The position numbers and the translations under genes were made by a program. Positions 47,648-56,503 of a DNA stretch of 64,000 nt are shown one piece after another (positions within the stretch are counted from its first letter, which is position 1; each line of letters begins with the position of its first letter). The notes beneath the pieces are model-generated. The model was not told the origin of the DNA. It saw nothing but the letters and a program-made list of their open reading frames with translations, and did no database searches. The DNA comes from CALHRB01 sp964473465 (lineage in GTDB: Bacteria > Bacteroidota > Ignavibacteria > Kapaibacteriales > UBA2268): assembly GCA_964473465.1 (NCBI GenBank), contig CAYYPE010000013.1, forward strand, positions 20,416 through 84,415. Reading direction: 5' to 3'.

Positions 47648-48853
47648 TTATTGATCCTCTTCTTCTTCGAAATATTCTTCGTAGAACACATAAGGATTAT
47701 CTCTCGGGAAGGCAACCATTTCTGGTTGTGGTTCCAACCCAACTGCATCAAGGAAGTTTCCTAAACCAACTCTTTGAATAAATTCGCCTATTCTTTCTCT
47801 GTTTTTACCTTCTTCACACCAAATATCCCACATATTTTCAATAACTTCCCATATTTCTAAATCATCATAAGGCTCTTCCAGTTTTATAAATGGCACCAGA
47901 ACAGATGATAACAATGCTCCTTCGACAATTGGTGCTTTGGAGCCAACGAGTATAGCAGCACCTCTGTCTTTTCCGGGGGCTAAGGCTTTAGGCATAAGGT
48001 TAATACAATGCATACAGTGCCTGCAATTACTATTATCAATCTGAATCTCATTACCATCCCAGTCAATACATTTACCCGGGCAAAGCATAGCTATTTCTTT
48101 TGTTATGTCAAGACCTGATTTTGCATATTCCCTGACTGCTTCCTGATTAACCTGAATTTCATCTCTCCAAGTTCCAATAATTGAAATATCGGCTCTTGCA
48201 ACAGATGCAACACAGTCATTAGGACAGCCAGACATTTTGAATTTCATTTTGTAAGGGAATGCGGGTCTATGTAATTCATCCTGATAACGATTTGTAATAT
48301 AATAGGTTAAACCCATAGTGTCGTAGCATGCCCACTCACATCTTGCTTTACCACAGCAGCAGCTTGGAGTTCTAACATCTGAACCAGATCCACCAAGATC
48401 GAATCCGGCGGCGGTTAGTTTAGCAAATACTGGCTCTAATTCTTCAGTACGAGTACCAAGGAAAATAATATCGCCTGTGGAACCATGCATGTTTGTTAAT
48501 CCAGAACCATGAGCATCCCAAATATCGCATAATGTTCTCAGAGCATCTGAAGTATAGAACCAACCAGCTGGTTGATTAACACGCATAGTGTGGAAGTGAG
48601 AAATAGCTGGATATTTTTCTGGTAAGTCGGTATATCTTCCGATAACACCACCACCATAGCCCATAACACCGACAATACCTCCGTGCTTCCAATGACCAAT
48701 TTTTTCCTCGTAAGACTGTTCCAATAGTCCTAACAGGTCATTAGCCATTGCATTGTTCTCGGCAGCAGATTTAATCTCCTTAACAAAACTAGGCCACCCC
48801 CCAGTTTCCAACTGGTCTAATAATGGGGTTTCATATTTTTTTTCTACTGGCAT
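47648..48853 (-). CDS. dsrA: Dissimilatory sulfite reductase alpha subunit
   Basis: The start is the ATG at 48853 with GGAG 5 bases upstream (401 residues); an in-frame upstream codon at 48877 is less likely. Siroheme-[4Fe-4S] ligands are in CCCGKARCEWACYDT and MSGCPNDCVASVARAD, and the ferredoxin domain has CRHCMHCINLMP. DsrA carries the catalytically active siroheme that reduces sulfite. It is preceded by qmoC and followed by dsrB. Confidence 0.97.
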   Translation of the reverse strand: MPVEKKYETPLLDQLETGGWPSFVKEIKSAAENNAMANDLLGLLEQSYEEKIGHWKHGGIVGVMGYGGGVIGRYTDLPEKYPAISHFHTMRVNQPAGWFYTSDALRTLCDIWDAHGSGLTNMHGSTGDIIFLGTRTEELEPVFAKLTAAGFDLGGSGSDVRTPSCCCGKARCEWACYDTMGLTYYITNRYQDELHRPAFPYKMKFKMSGCPNDCVASVARADISIIGTWRDEIQVNQEAVREYAKSGLDITKEIAMLCPGKCIDWDGNEIQIDNSNCRHCMHCINLMPKALAPGKDRGAAILVGSKAPIVEGALLSSVLVPFIKLEEPYDDLEIWEVIENMWDIWCEEGKNRERIGEFIQRVGLGNFLDAVGLEPQPEMVAFPRDNPYVFYEEYFEEEEDQ

Positions 48854-48916
48854 TTTAGCTCCTAAATTAATTGACAATCTGAAGCATAAACTTCATTATA
48901 TTTAGTTATTTTTTTC

Positions 48917-50143
48917 TTAATTACTGAAGAATATTTCTCTTTTATTTTCTCTTCCATACATTTTTAAAAACGTCAAGCCTAAAAATCTATATATCATATG
49001 TGCGAATTTCGAATAGGGCATATACCATAACAAGAAGAACACAAGGACTAAGTGAATAAAATATGTTGGGTAGCCCAGAATAGCCGTCTGAGATAACCTG
49101 AAAACAACAAGCAACATTCCCGTAACCGCTACTCCCCATAATACCCAAAGAAAGAGCAAGTCATAATAACTTGACTTTCCATCTCTTTTTTGTGTTTGCA
49201 TTCTTTTTATCAGCATCATCAATCCACCAATTACAAGTAAGCTACCTGCAAACAAGCCAAAAGATTTTGTTAAAAGTCCAATCATCTGAGTTACATCCTC
49301 AGGGTTATTAATGTTAAATGATGCGATAAGATAAATAGGCATATTCATATCCTCGGGCAAGAATTTGCCTCCAAATATCTTCATAACATCTAATACAACG
49401 ATTGCTGTGGCAATCATAGCTCCAAGAAAACCATAAAAAACAAACAAGTGCCCGTAAAATCTGGTAGTATTAGTTTTGCAGGAATTGAATTTTTTATGCT
49501 TCAAAAACTCAATGAACACATCAATAGCTGCTTTAAAGAAATTTTTCTTTGGTTCCCCTTGCAGGTTAATTTTCATTGAATCCCAGTATCGTTTATAACC
49601 CAGATATGCCATAGCAAAGACAATAATATTCCCAGCAATAAAGAGCATTTCCAGAGGACCATGGGCAACCATTTGCTTATAACGAAAAGCCCCTTCGGGA
49701 ATCGGGAATAAAGTTGCAAAGGACCAATCATGAGAAGCTAATATTAAACCAATGATTACCAAGACAGGAAAGAGAAAAAGCAAGAACAAATACTTAGGTG
49801 AATCAAAGGCTTTACCCATAAACACGGGGACGGCAAAGTTTTTATAAATGTAAGACCTGACAGCACCTAATAAATCAGCAGGTTTTGCTCCTCTTGGGCA
49901 CTGGTAGCTACAATCCATACATCCATGGCATAACCAAACATCTGGATCGCTAACTAATGAATCCTTCAGACCCCACCCGGCATTAATCATCTCTTTTCTT
50001 GGAAAGGCATATTCCTCGGGAGATAAAGAACACACAACAGTGCAGGTTGAACACTGGTAACATTTTTTCATCGTATCACCACCATGAGTTTTCAGGTGTC
50101 TGATAAACTCTAAATCGCTTTTTACTTTTGTTCTGCCGTTCAA
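48917..50143 (-). CDS. qmoC: QmoC-like membrane subunit (HdrC-like and cytochrome b)
   Basis: The 408-residue protein has an HdrC-like domain with two [4Fe-4S] motifs, CYQCSTCTVVC (28-38) and CHGCMDCSYQCPRGAKP (about 72-88), and a C-terminal cytochrome b-like domain of about six helices with GHLFVFYGFLGAM and YFIHLVLVFFLLWYMP. This arrangement and length match QmoC, which joins the menaquinone pool to QmoAB and APS reductase. Start is TTG at 50143 with AGAGGG upstream. qmoA and qmoB, which always precede it in known operons, are missing; two other genes separate it from aprA. It may pair with HdrA-like proteins coded elsewhere. DsrMK-like or other Hdr partners are alternatives. Confidence 0.88.
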   Translation of the reverse strand: MNGRTKVKSDLEFIRHLKTHGGDTMKKCYQCSTCTVVCSLSPEEYAFPRKEMINAGWGLKDSLVSDPDVWLCHGCMDCSYQCPRGAKPADLLGAVRSYIYKNFAVPVFMGKAFDSPKYLFLLFLFPVLVIIGLILASHDWSFATLFPIPEGAFRYKQMVAHGPLEMLFIAGNIIVFAMAYLGYKRYWDSMKINLQGEPKKNFFKAAIDVFIEFLKHKKFNSCKTNTTRFYGHLFVFYGFLGAMIATAIVVLDVMKIFGGKFLPEDMNMPIYLIASFNINNPEDVTQMIGLLTKSFGLFAGSLLVIGGLMMLIKRMQTQKRDGKSSYYDLLFLWVLWGVAVTGMLLVVFRLSQTAILGYPTYFIHLVLVFFLLWYMPYSKFAHMIYRFLGLTFLKMYGRENKREIFFSN

Positions 50144-50173
50144 TGTTCCCTCTGAGTATTATTAATATAATTT

Positions 50174-50971
50174 TTAAGCAGGTTGCAAATATTCTTTTCT
50201 GAAATTTATTGTTTTTTCGCCAAATAAGCTAAATCTAAGCCAGTCAAAACCAAATTTCAGTAATTCAAGATCATCTGTCTTCATTATTTGAATCAGTTCT
50301 TCATCAATGTCAAATCTTTTGAAGAAGGAACTTTCGTAGAGAAAATCTCTGAATTTATCAATGTCATAGCAAACCATATAGAACATTTCTAACTTTACAG
50401 GTTCGATTGCTTTAAGTTTCAAAAGTTTTTCGTGCAATGAAATATCTTTGAACATTTCACCATATTGATTATATTCCTCAACTCCCTGATCATCCATCCA
50501 TGATTGAATAGTCCATTCCTTTCCATTGTCAAAACCATGACAAACTTCTTCTTTTAGCAAAAAGAAAAAATTATCTGAATCAGCTTGAGCTACCTCGTTA
50601 GGAGATGCCACTCCAACGGGATACATTCTGCAAGACCATGGTCTGTCCTCATAAACACTGCAGCCATTTTCAGTAACAAAGGGACAATTCATAGTCTCGT
50701 CACTCATTCTAAGCATGACAATCGGATGTCTTAGGTTTTCATCTATTGGTAGCAGGGTATATTTTTCAAGGAATTCTGATGAGGAAATATTCAAACGGTT
50801 TTTTAATCGAATAATATCGTAAGGAGTTAGAAATATATTAACATCATTACAACATTTATTAAAGCAAGATACACCCGGATGACATTCAAAAGTAAACTTA
50901 TCATTTTGACTCATCCGTGGGTAATCTTTGATAATTGTGTCGTTCAATTTACTGATTGTATTAGTTTTCAT
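50174..50971 (-). CDS. YkgJ-type cysteine-cluster protein
   Basis: The 265-residue protein has the YkgJ (zinc/iron-chelating) cysteine pattern: FECHPGVSCFNKCCNDVNIFL (first part of the cluster, about 29-49), CPFVTENGCSVYEDRPWSCRMYPVG (about 97-120) and CHGF later. Such domains bind zinc or an iron-sulfur cluster; the biological role is not known. The C-terminal half, rich in Phe and acidic residues, is unassigned. Its ATG overlaps the stop codon of the small zinc-ribbon gene by 1 base (TAATG), so the two are coupled. It stands between aprA and qmoC, where qmoAB are expected, and so is probably part of sulfate reduction, perhaps in cluster assembly or electron transfer. Confidence 0.82.
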   Translation of the reverse strand: MKTNTISKLNDTIIKDYPRMSQNDKFTFECHPGVSCFNKCCNDVNIFLTPYDIIRLKNRLNISSSEFLEKYTLLPIDENLRHPIVMLRMSDETMNCPFVTENGCSVYEDRPWSCRMYPVGVASPNEVAQADSDNFFFLLKEEVCHGFDNGKEWTIQSWMDDQGVEEYNQYGEMFKDISLHEKLLKLKAIEPVKLEMFYMVCYDIDKFRDFLYESSFFKRFDIDEELIQIMKTDDLELLKFGFDWLRFSLFGEKTINFRKEYLQPA

Positions 50972-51246
50972 TACTGTGCCTCCACTTCATCAGGTTGATT
51001 AATAATCTGTTTTTTGTAGTCTTCAGGCTTTGCAACGTGAAGTGGTCCTTGATAACCTGTAATTGAGTTGTAGTGAAATCTATATGAAGATTTAACCTGA
51101 TAGTGATCCCACATCCAATCCCAACCACGCTTATAATATCCACATTCATCGTTCATACAAACCATTAAGAAATCAACACCCCAATCATTATCTTCAGGTA
51201 AAGCTACTTTTCTGAGCTTTGAATTACAATATTTACAAAATTCCAT
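50971..51246 (-). CDS. Small zinc-ribbon-like protein in the apr-qmoC gap
   Basis: The 91-residue protein has four cysteines in a zinc-ribbon or rubredoxin-like arrangement: CKYC near the N-terminus (C4, C7) and CMNDEC (C30, C35). An aromatic, Trp/Tyr-rich stretch follows (YYKRGWDWMWDHYQV, then YRFHYNSITG). AAGGA precedes the ATG. I do not recognise a named family. It is coupled to the YkgJ-type gene, and both lie in one run between aprA and qmoC. Confidence 0.8.
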   Translation of the reverse strand: MEFCKYCNSKLRKVALPEDNDWGVDFLMVCMNDECGYYKRGWDWMWDHYQVKSSYRFHYNSITGYQGPLHVAKPEDYKKQIINQPDEVEAQ

Positions 51247-51315
51247 TCTTTTATCCTTTTCAAAAATGAATAATAATAATTAAAATATAGAATAAAAGAA
51301 AGTTGAAGCACAGGA

Positions 51316-51345
51316 TTCAGTAGCAGGAATAATCTTGCTGCTGAA
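51316..51345 (-). promoter_or_regulatory. Second stem-loop in the aprA 3' region
   Basis: TTCAG..AGCA and TGCT..CTGAA form a 9-bp stem with one mismatch across a 10-base loop. No U run follows, so mRNA stabilisation or processing fits better than termination. Confidence 0.45.
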
Positions 51346-51383
51346 TGCTATGTTCCATTGCTTTCTTCAAGTCAAATAACACG

Positions 51384-51413
51384 GCTTAGTCCCCTTAAAA
51401 AAGGGGACCAAGC
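51384..51413 (-). promoter_or_regulatory. Strong stem-loop 8 bases after aprA stop
   Basis: In the minus-strand RNA GCTTGGTCCCCTT pairs fully with AAGGGGACTAAGC (one G-U pair), with a UUUU loop. It is not followed by a U tract, so it could stop 3' exonucleases and keep the apr message stable, or partly attenuate downstream genes. Confidence 0.6.
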
Positions 51414-51421
51414 AATATAAA

Positions 51422-53296
51422 TTAGAAAATATGAATAATATCTTTTGTGAATGTTGACCATTCACCTGTCTTTGGATCCCATTTAATATTAGCAAACTTG
51501 AGCCAATTGTCATTGTCAATCTTTGGAGTATCGGCCCTGTAATAATATCCGGGCCATCTTGTTTCTTCACGGAAGAGAATAGTTCTAACGTGTGCTTCAG
51601 CCTGCCACATTCTATGAATATTTTCCCAGCATCTCATCAATTCATGCAGGTCTTCGGCTGCAAGTTTTTCAGAATCTTCCTTCAAGAAATTCAATAACTG
51701 GAGTCCTTTTTCGAGCAAAGGCTTATTTGTTTTGAATTGTGAAGAAACACCACCAGCATATTCGTCCATAATTTTTTGCAACCTGAACATGAACATCTTT
51801 GGTCTAATATAATTCGGATTAATATTTGGGTCACTGGTTTCTTTTGAATGAGCTTCATAAATTTCGAGAGGTTTAAGAATTCTTGCCTTCATTTCTTCAA
51901 TGACAGCATTGTCATATTTCAATGTTGGATTTTCTTTAACTATATATTCCAAGGCACCTTTTGCTGCAATTCTACCCTCGGCGTGAGAACCAGATGAGAA
52001 TTTATGGCTTGAAGCTCCAGAAGCATCACCAGCACAGAACATACCTTTTACTGTTGACATATTTGGATAACCCCAGAAGTATTCTGCGGGGGCTAAATCC
52101 TTTGGACCACTAACCCAGGCACCGGAGGCACCAGAGTGAGAACCGATGAAGTATGGTTCAGCAGCTGCGATTTCAGATGGTTCCTGTTCGGGGAATACGT
52201 TTGTTGATGCCCAGAGTAAAGCTTGAGATATGGTCATATCAAGAAAGTCTTCCCAAGCTTCTTCTTCGAGGTGTTTCATTTTTTTCTTGTAGGCTTTTGG
52301 ATCATCTTTGTATTCATCGGCAATTTTTTGAATGGCTTCTTCTGTTCTCATGTAAATCGGACCTTTTCCATCCATAACATCCATCATACCAAGCCAGTTT
52401 CTTAAATTAGCTGGAATTGGTTTCACTTTACCGTAAGGCAGCCAGTTTTCTAATTCATCTTTTCTTTCTGCCATATATTCGCCGCCGAGAGAGCTTGTTG
52501 CTCTGGATTTGAATAACAAGAACCATGCACCAACAGGACCATAAGCATCTTTGAATCTAACAGGAATAAATCTTACTTCCTGACATGTCATTTCTGCACC
52601 GGCTTTTAGTGTTAAATATGCACTTGAACCGGAATTCCAAGGTGGATACCAAGCTCTACCTAAACCTTCGCCTGATGATCTTGGTTTGAATACGTGAACA
52701 GCGCCACCAAGTGCTACTAATGTAGCTTTTGCTTTGAAGACATAAAATTTATTTTCACGAACACTGAAACCAACAGCTCCAGCGCAAACATCGCCGTCCA
52801 TTAATGGTTCAACGATGAATACTCTTTCATAAATATTTTCCATACCGAGAGCGTTTTTGGCTGCTTCAGCAACAACAACTTTATAAGATTCACCATTAAT
52901 CATAAGCTGCCAGCGACCTTCGTGGACATAGTTGCCTTCTTCGTCTTTCCAGATTGGAAGCCCCCATTTTTCAAAGAGGTGAACGGTTGAATCAACGTGT
53001 CTGGCAATATTAGCAACTAAATCTTCACGAGTGATACCCATCAAATCGTTTCTGACATAATCCACATAGTCTTTAACAGTATTTTTGCCGGAAACTAAAT
53101 CAACGTATTGATTAATAGCTGAAAGTCCCATTGCAACAGCACCGCTTCTATCAACGGCGGCTTTGTCAACCAATGTTACTTTGAGGTTATGTTTCTTTGC
53201 CCAATAGGCTGCTTCAACAGCTGCACCGCAAGCAGACATACCACCGCCAACGATAAGCAGATCGGTATTGACTTCTACAGTTTCAAAATTTGTCAT
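51422..53296 (-). CDS. aprA: Adenylylsulfate (APS) reductase alpha subunit
   Basis: AprA is the FAD subunit that reduces APS to sulfite and AMP. The 624-residue length is normal. The FAD motif is LLIVGGGMSACGAAVEAAYWA near the N-terminus. Further family segments are AAVDRSGAVAMGLSAINQYV, GRAWYPPWNSGSSAYL, CQEVRFIPVRFKDAYGPVGAW and a C-terminal TRWPGYYYRAD. GGAG lies 9 bases before the ATG. It follows aprB by about 64 bases. AprA of oxidative and reductive types cannot be separated safely by eye, but dsrD favours reduction. Confidence 0.97.
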   Translation of the reverse strand: MTNFETVEVNTDLLIVGGGMSACGAAVEAAYWAKKHNLKVTLVDKAAVDRSGAVAMGLSAINQYVDLVSGKNTVKDYVDYVRNDLMGITREDLVANIARHVDSTVHLFEKWGLPIWKDEEGNYVHEGRWQLMINGESYKVVVAEAAKNALGMENIYERVFIVEPLMDGDVCAGAVGFSVRENKFYVFKAKATLVALGGAVHVFKPRSSGEGLGRAWYPPWNSGSSAYLTLKAGAEMTCQEVRFIPVRFKDAYGPVGAWFLLFKSRATSSLGGEYMAERKDELENWLPYGKVKPIPANLRNWLGMMDVMDGKGPIYMRTEEAIQKIADEYKDDPKAYKKKMKHLEEEAWEDFLDMTISQALLWASTNVFPEQEPSEIAAAEPYFIGSHSGASGAWVSGPKDLAPAEYFWGYPNMSTVKGMFCAGDASGASSHKFSSGSHAEGRIAAKGALEYIVKENPTLKYDNAVIEEMKARILKPLEIYEAHSKETSDPNINPNYIRPKMFMFRLQKIMDEYAGGVSSQFKTNKPLLEKGLQLLNFLKEDSEKLAAEDLHELMRCWENIHRMWQAEAHVRTILFREETRWPGYYYRADTPKIDNDNWLKFANIKWDPKTGEWSTFTKDIIHIF

Positions 53297-53360
53297 TTGT
53301 TTTTACTCCTTATTTTTATTAATTCTTATTTAATTGAATTTTTGTCATATTAATAACAGG

Positions 53361-53798
53361 TTATTTCTTGAAAATGTCATCCATTTTTAATGAAGCAGGT
53401 TCAGTAAATAGATATGGGCTTGATATATCATCATTTCCAGTTTCCCAACCACCATCCGGAACAGCAGAACCTTCGGGTGTTGTTCTGATTGGGAACTTGA
53501 AACGCTTTAACTCACCATTTCTGAACTTAACAGTCCACATAATTGAATCAGTGCTTCTCATAGGAGTAACCTGACCGCCCAGTGGAACAAAATCAGCATA
53601 GCCTCTTATTTCAATTGCTTGAGTTGGGCATATTTTAACGCAGTTGTAACATTCCCAGCACATTTCTGGTTCTCTGTTATAAGCTTTAACAGTCTCTTTG
53701 TTAAGAACCATCAAGTCATTTGGGCAGATGTACTGGCAAGCTGTCTTATCGAGAGCCTTGCATCCATCACATTTTTCTACTAATACGAAACTTGGCAT
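53361..53798 (-). CDS. aprB: Adenylylsulfate reductase beta subunit
   Basis: This 145-residue ferredoxin-like protein passes electrons to the FAD of AprA through two [4Fe-4S] clusters: CDGCKALDKTACQYICP and CWECYNCVKICP. A C-terminal tail (about 100-145) that wraps around AprA is present, with PYLFTEPASLK. The length is typical. It lies between sat and aprA, all on one strand. Confidence 0.97.
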   Translation of the reverse strand: MPSFVLVEKCDGCKALDKTACQYICPNDLMVLNKETVKAYNREPEMCWECYNCVKICPTQAIEIRGYADFVPLGGQVTPMRSTDSIMWTVKFRNGELKRFKFPIRTTPEGSAVPDGGWETGNDDISSPYLFTEPASLKMDDIFKK

Positions 53799-53872
53799 TA
53801 TTTTATCTCCTTAAATATTATGGAAATTATTTTTAGTTATTATTTAATGAAAAAAACATATTAATTGCTTTA

Positions 53873-55093
53873 TTAACCACCTGTTGCAGCTCTGTGAAGT
53901 TTAATTTCAACTTTTTCTTCAAGAGCTGAGTAGTATTCTCTTAAAATAGCAAGAACTTCAGGCCTGCTGAATTCTGCCGGAACCTCACCACCTTCTGAAA
54001 GGGCTTTTCTGAGCATTGTTCCACTAAGAAGAAGTCTATCTTCTTTTGTGTGAGGACAGGTTTTCATCGAAGCCATTCCTCCACATTTATAGCACCAGAA
54101 AGTCCAATCAATTTTTAATGGTTTGCATAGCAAAGCACCATCCCAGAGTTCGTCAAAAATATCCTGAGCTTCGAATGGGCCGTAGTAATTACCAACTCCG
54201 GCATGGTCTCGTCCAATAATCATATGAGTACAACCGAAATTTTGTCTGAAGAGAGCATGAAGCAGAGCTTCTCTTGGACCGGCATATCTCATATCCAATG
54301 GATATCCGCCTTGAATTACTGTATTTTTGACAAAATACAATTCAACCAATTTGTCAATACATTTCACTCTAACATCAGCTGGAATGTCGCCGGGTTTTAA
54401 TTTTCCAACCAATTGATGAATATAAAGACCATCAGATACTTCAATAGCAATTTTAGCTAAATATTCGTGTGATCTGTGCATCGGGTTTCTCAATTGGAGG
54501 GCAGCAATAGTCTTCCAGCCTCTTTCTTCGAATATTTTTCTTGATTCGGCTGGTCTTTGATAAACACCCTTAAATTCAGTTGGAAATGTCCCTTCGGAAA
54601 GAACTTTGACCGGACCAGCTAAATTTATATCAGCCTGCTCCATAACCATTTTGACACCCGGATGTTCAGGGTCGTTAGTTTTATAAACGCATTTGCACTC
54701 ATATTCTTTATCAATTTTGTATTTTTCTTCAACTTTCATTGTTGCCATGATTTCGTTGAATTCTTCAGAGTAGAGTGCGATTTCTTCGCCGATTGCAATA
54801 CTATCAGCAGTAGTTAAATCAGTTGAGAGAGTAATGGGAATAGGCCAGAATAAACCGTTTTTGCTTGGCATTTTCATTTCGCCACAAACGCTTTTCCAGT
54901 CTTGATAACCCATAAAGCCTGTAAGAGGAGTGAAACCTCCAATTCCAAGCATGATTAAATCACCGGTTTCACGACTTGTAATGTTGATTTTCTTTAGTTT
55001 GGCAGCTTTTTGTTTTTCATTCTCTAATTCTTCACCTTGAAGAAGTAAAGTTATTAATTCCGGGCTACCGTGCGGACTTATTAATTTTGCCAT
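53873..55093 (-). CDS. sat: Sulfate adenylyltransferase (ATP sulfurylase, dissimilatory type)
   Basis: The 406-residue enzyme makes APS from sulfate and ATP. Motifs: QLRNPMHRSHE (about 199-209, ATP/sulfate site), GRDHAGVG (about 289-296), and the KTxxGxMLRKAL-type end seen as LSGTMLRKALSEG. A Cys-rich segment, CYKCGGMASMKTCPHT, is a zinc site seen in dissimilatory Sat proteins. It is the homo-oligomeric form, not the CysDN type. It is the first gene of the sulfate-reduction run, and AACC/GGAGGT-like sequence precedes the ATG. Confidence 0.97.
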   Translation of the reverse strand: MAKLISPHGSPELITLLLQGEELENEKQKAAKLKKINITSRETGDLIMLGIGGFTPLTGFMGYQDWKSVCGEMKMPSKNGLFWPIPITLSTDLTTADSIAIGEEIALYSEEFNEIMATMKVEEKYKIDKEYECKCVYKTNDPEHPGVKMVMEQADINLAGPVKVLSEGTFPTEFKGVYQRPAESRKIFEERGWKTIAALQLRNPMHRSHEYLAKIAIEVSDGLYIHQLVGKLKPGDIPADVRVKCIDKLVELYFVKNTVIQGGYPLDMRYAGPREALLHALFRQNFGCTHMIIGRDHAGVGNYYGPFEAQDIFDELWDGALLCKPLKIDWTFWCYKCGGMASMKTCPHTKEDRLLLSGTMLRKALSEGGEVPAEFSRPEVLAILREYYSALEEKVEIKLHRAATGG

Positions 55094-55452
55094 TTAACCT
55101 CCAATTAAATTAATGCTTTTTATTTTCAAACATTTAATGTAATGCAATAATACTTTGTCTAAAAAATATTACCAACCCTATTTGTCCTTTTGTAATCTTA
55201 ATGTGTTGTTTGTTAAGTATAATAAAAATATTAGGAATAACTCAATCTAAAATTAAAGCAATCAGGGATTTTGATTGTTTTAAGGATATATTATTCAGAG
55301 CTTCGATCGAGGCTTCAATTCGGTCTGGAGGAGGATAGTAATTTATAATTTATAAGAAAAAATTAAAAAAGAAAGGATTTTGATAAGAGAAAATAAATAA
55401 TCGCAGAAAATTAAGAAATCAACACAATGAATACAATAATATTGATTTTAAT
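55094..55452. other. Intergenic region upstream of sat
   Basis: These 359 bases lie between sat and the next minus-strand gene. They hold the presumed sat promoter at 55147-55175 and a short hairpin (CAATC...GATTG then TTTT, near 55260-55280). No ORF or RNA gene is evident. Confidence 0.5.
55147..55175 (-). promoter_or_regulatory. Candidate sat-operon promoter
   Basis: On the minus strand TTGGTA (55170-55175) and TATTAT (55147-55152) are 17 bases apart, with the -10 about 54 bases before the sat ATG. A second pair, TTGAGT and TATACT, lies further upstream. In AT-rich DNA such pairs are common, and members of this phylum may use a different consensus. Confidence 0.3.
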
Positions 55453-56496
55453 TTATTCAATTGCAAAAATTCTTTTTGTGCAATTTCTTATAGCTGTCCG
55501 GAATTCTTCTATGCTATCCTGATAAATCATTTCTTTTTCGGATTTTATTACTTCTAAACTTTTTTTATTAACCCGGCATAATACTAATTCCAACATAGCT
55601 CCATCTATAGTTCGTTTCAAAAGTCCTGTTATGTAATAATCAACTTCCATAGCATTAAGAGCAAGAATTTCGAAAGAGGTAGGTGGACGATAATTTTCAA
55701 CTATATGCATATGAAAAAGGCTGTAAAGAGAGTCCCTTGAAGGGTTATCATATACTGCAAATTTTGGATGGTCTTTAATCATATCGAAAATAACTTCTGT
55801 TGCATCGTATGAAGTAACTTCCTTTTTATCGTATAGTTTCCAGCTTGGTAAAGTTTGATCCTCCTGAAAATCAATACCACCAATAATTAATGAAGATGCG
55901 GGAAATGTTTTAAGGTTTTCATCAAGATGACTATATAACATAGTGTCTTTCTCGGCATCAGCAATAGCTCTTTGAAAAGCTTTTAGCAAAGCCGGGTCGT
56001 ATATAATCTTATCAGTTTTTTGCTCCCGATACCTCAGGTTAGCATAACCAATTCCTTTATATTTTTTTTTGGGGCTCTTCTGGTCGAAGGCAGTCAGGTC
56101 TATTCTTAACATATTATGTAATCTATTGATTAAAAAAAAATAGACCTTATCAGCTTTTAATTCTTTTGCTAAATTTTCTGCTGAGGGCTCTTTCTTTTTC
56201 TCCGATAAGACATTGATTACAGAATCCCTGTCGGTAATTGGAATTAATCTGAATTTTTTGCTTAATTCACAGGCAAGATGTAATCCAGCTTCGATTTTCG
56301 GTAGTTCCAGATCTTGAACTTCGTGACCTAAATCAACATTGCCAAGCAAAACCATAATTCTCGAATTAGTATCTAATTTCTTGTTTTTATTATTTTGAGC
56401 AATACTTTGGGAATTAAACGAAAAATAAAAAGCACAGAAAATGAAATTTAATAGAATAAATTTATTTAATATCATAATTTTCATTGTTTGTAACAT
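55453..56496 (-). CDS. Exported protein of unknown function
   Basis: The protein has up to 347 residues; a start at the ATG at 56484 is also possible. An N-terminal signal peptide ends near SQSIAQ. The first 150 residues (RIMVLLGNVDLGHEV to LKADKVYFFLINRLHNMLRIDLTAFD) have the look of TolB-N/FlgO-like proteins that begin with an ELSKKFRLIPITDRDSV segment. A second copy of the same kind of fold may follow (SSLIIGGIDF, ALNAMEVDYYITGLLKRTIDGAMLEL). No named family is recognised. It lies 7 bases downstream of the PolX-like gene and is likely co-transcribed with it. Confidence 0.7.
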   Translation of the reverse strand: MLQTMKIMILNKFILLNFIFCAFYFSFNSQSIAQNNKNKKLDTNSRIMVLLGNVDLGHEVQDLELPKIEAGLHLACELSKKFRLIPITDRDSVINVLSEKKKEPSAENLAKELKADKVYFFLINRLHNMLRIDLTAFDQKSPKKKYKGIGYANLRYREQKTDKIIYDPALLKAFQRAIADAEKDTMLYSHLDENLKTFPASSLIIGGIDFQEDQTLPSWKLYDKKEVTSYDATEVIFDMIKDHPKFAVYDNPSRDSLYSLFHMHIVENYRPPTSFEILALNAMEVDYYITGLLKRTIDGAMLELVLCRVNKKSLEVIKSEKEMIYQDSIEEFRTAIRNCTKRIFAIE

Positions 56497-56503
56497 TTAT
56501 AAT

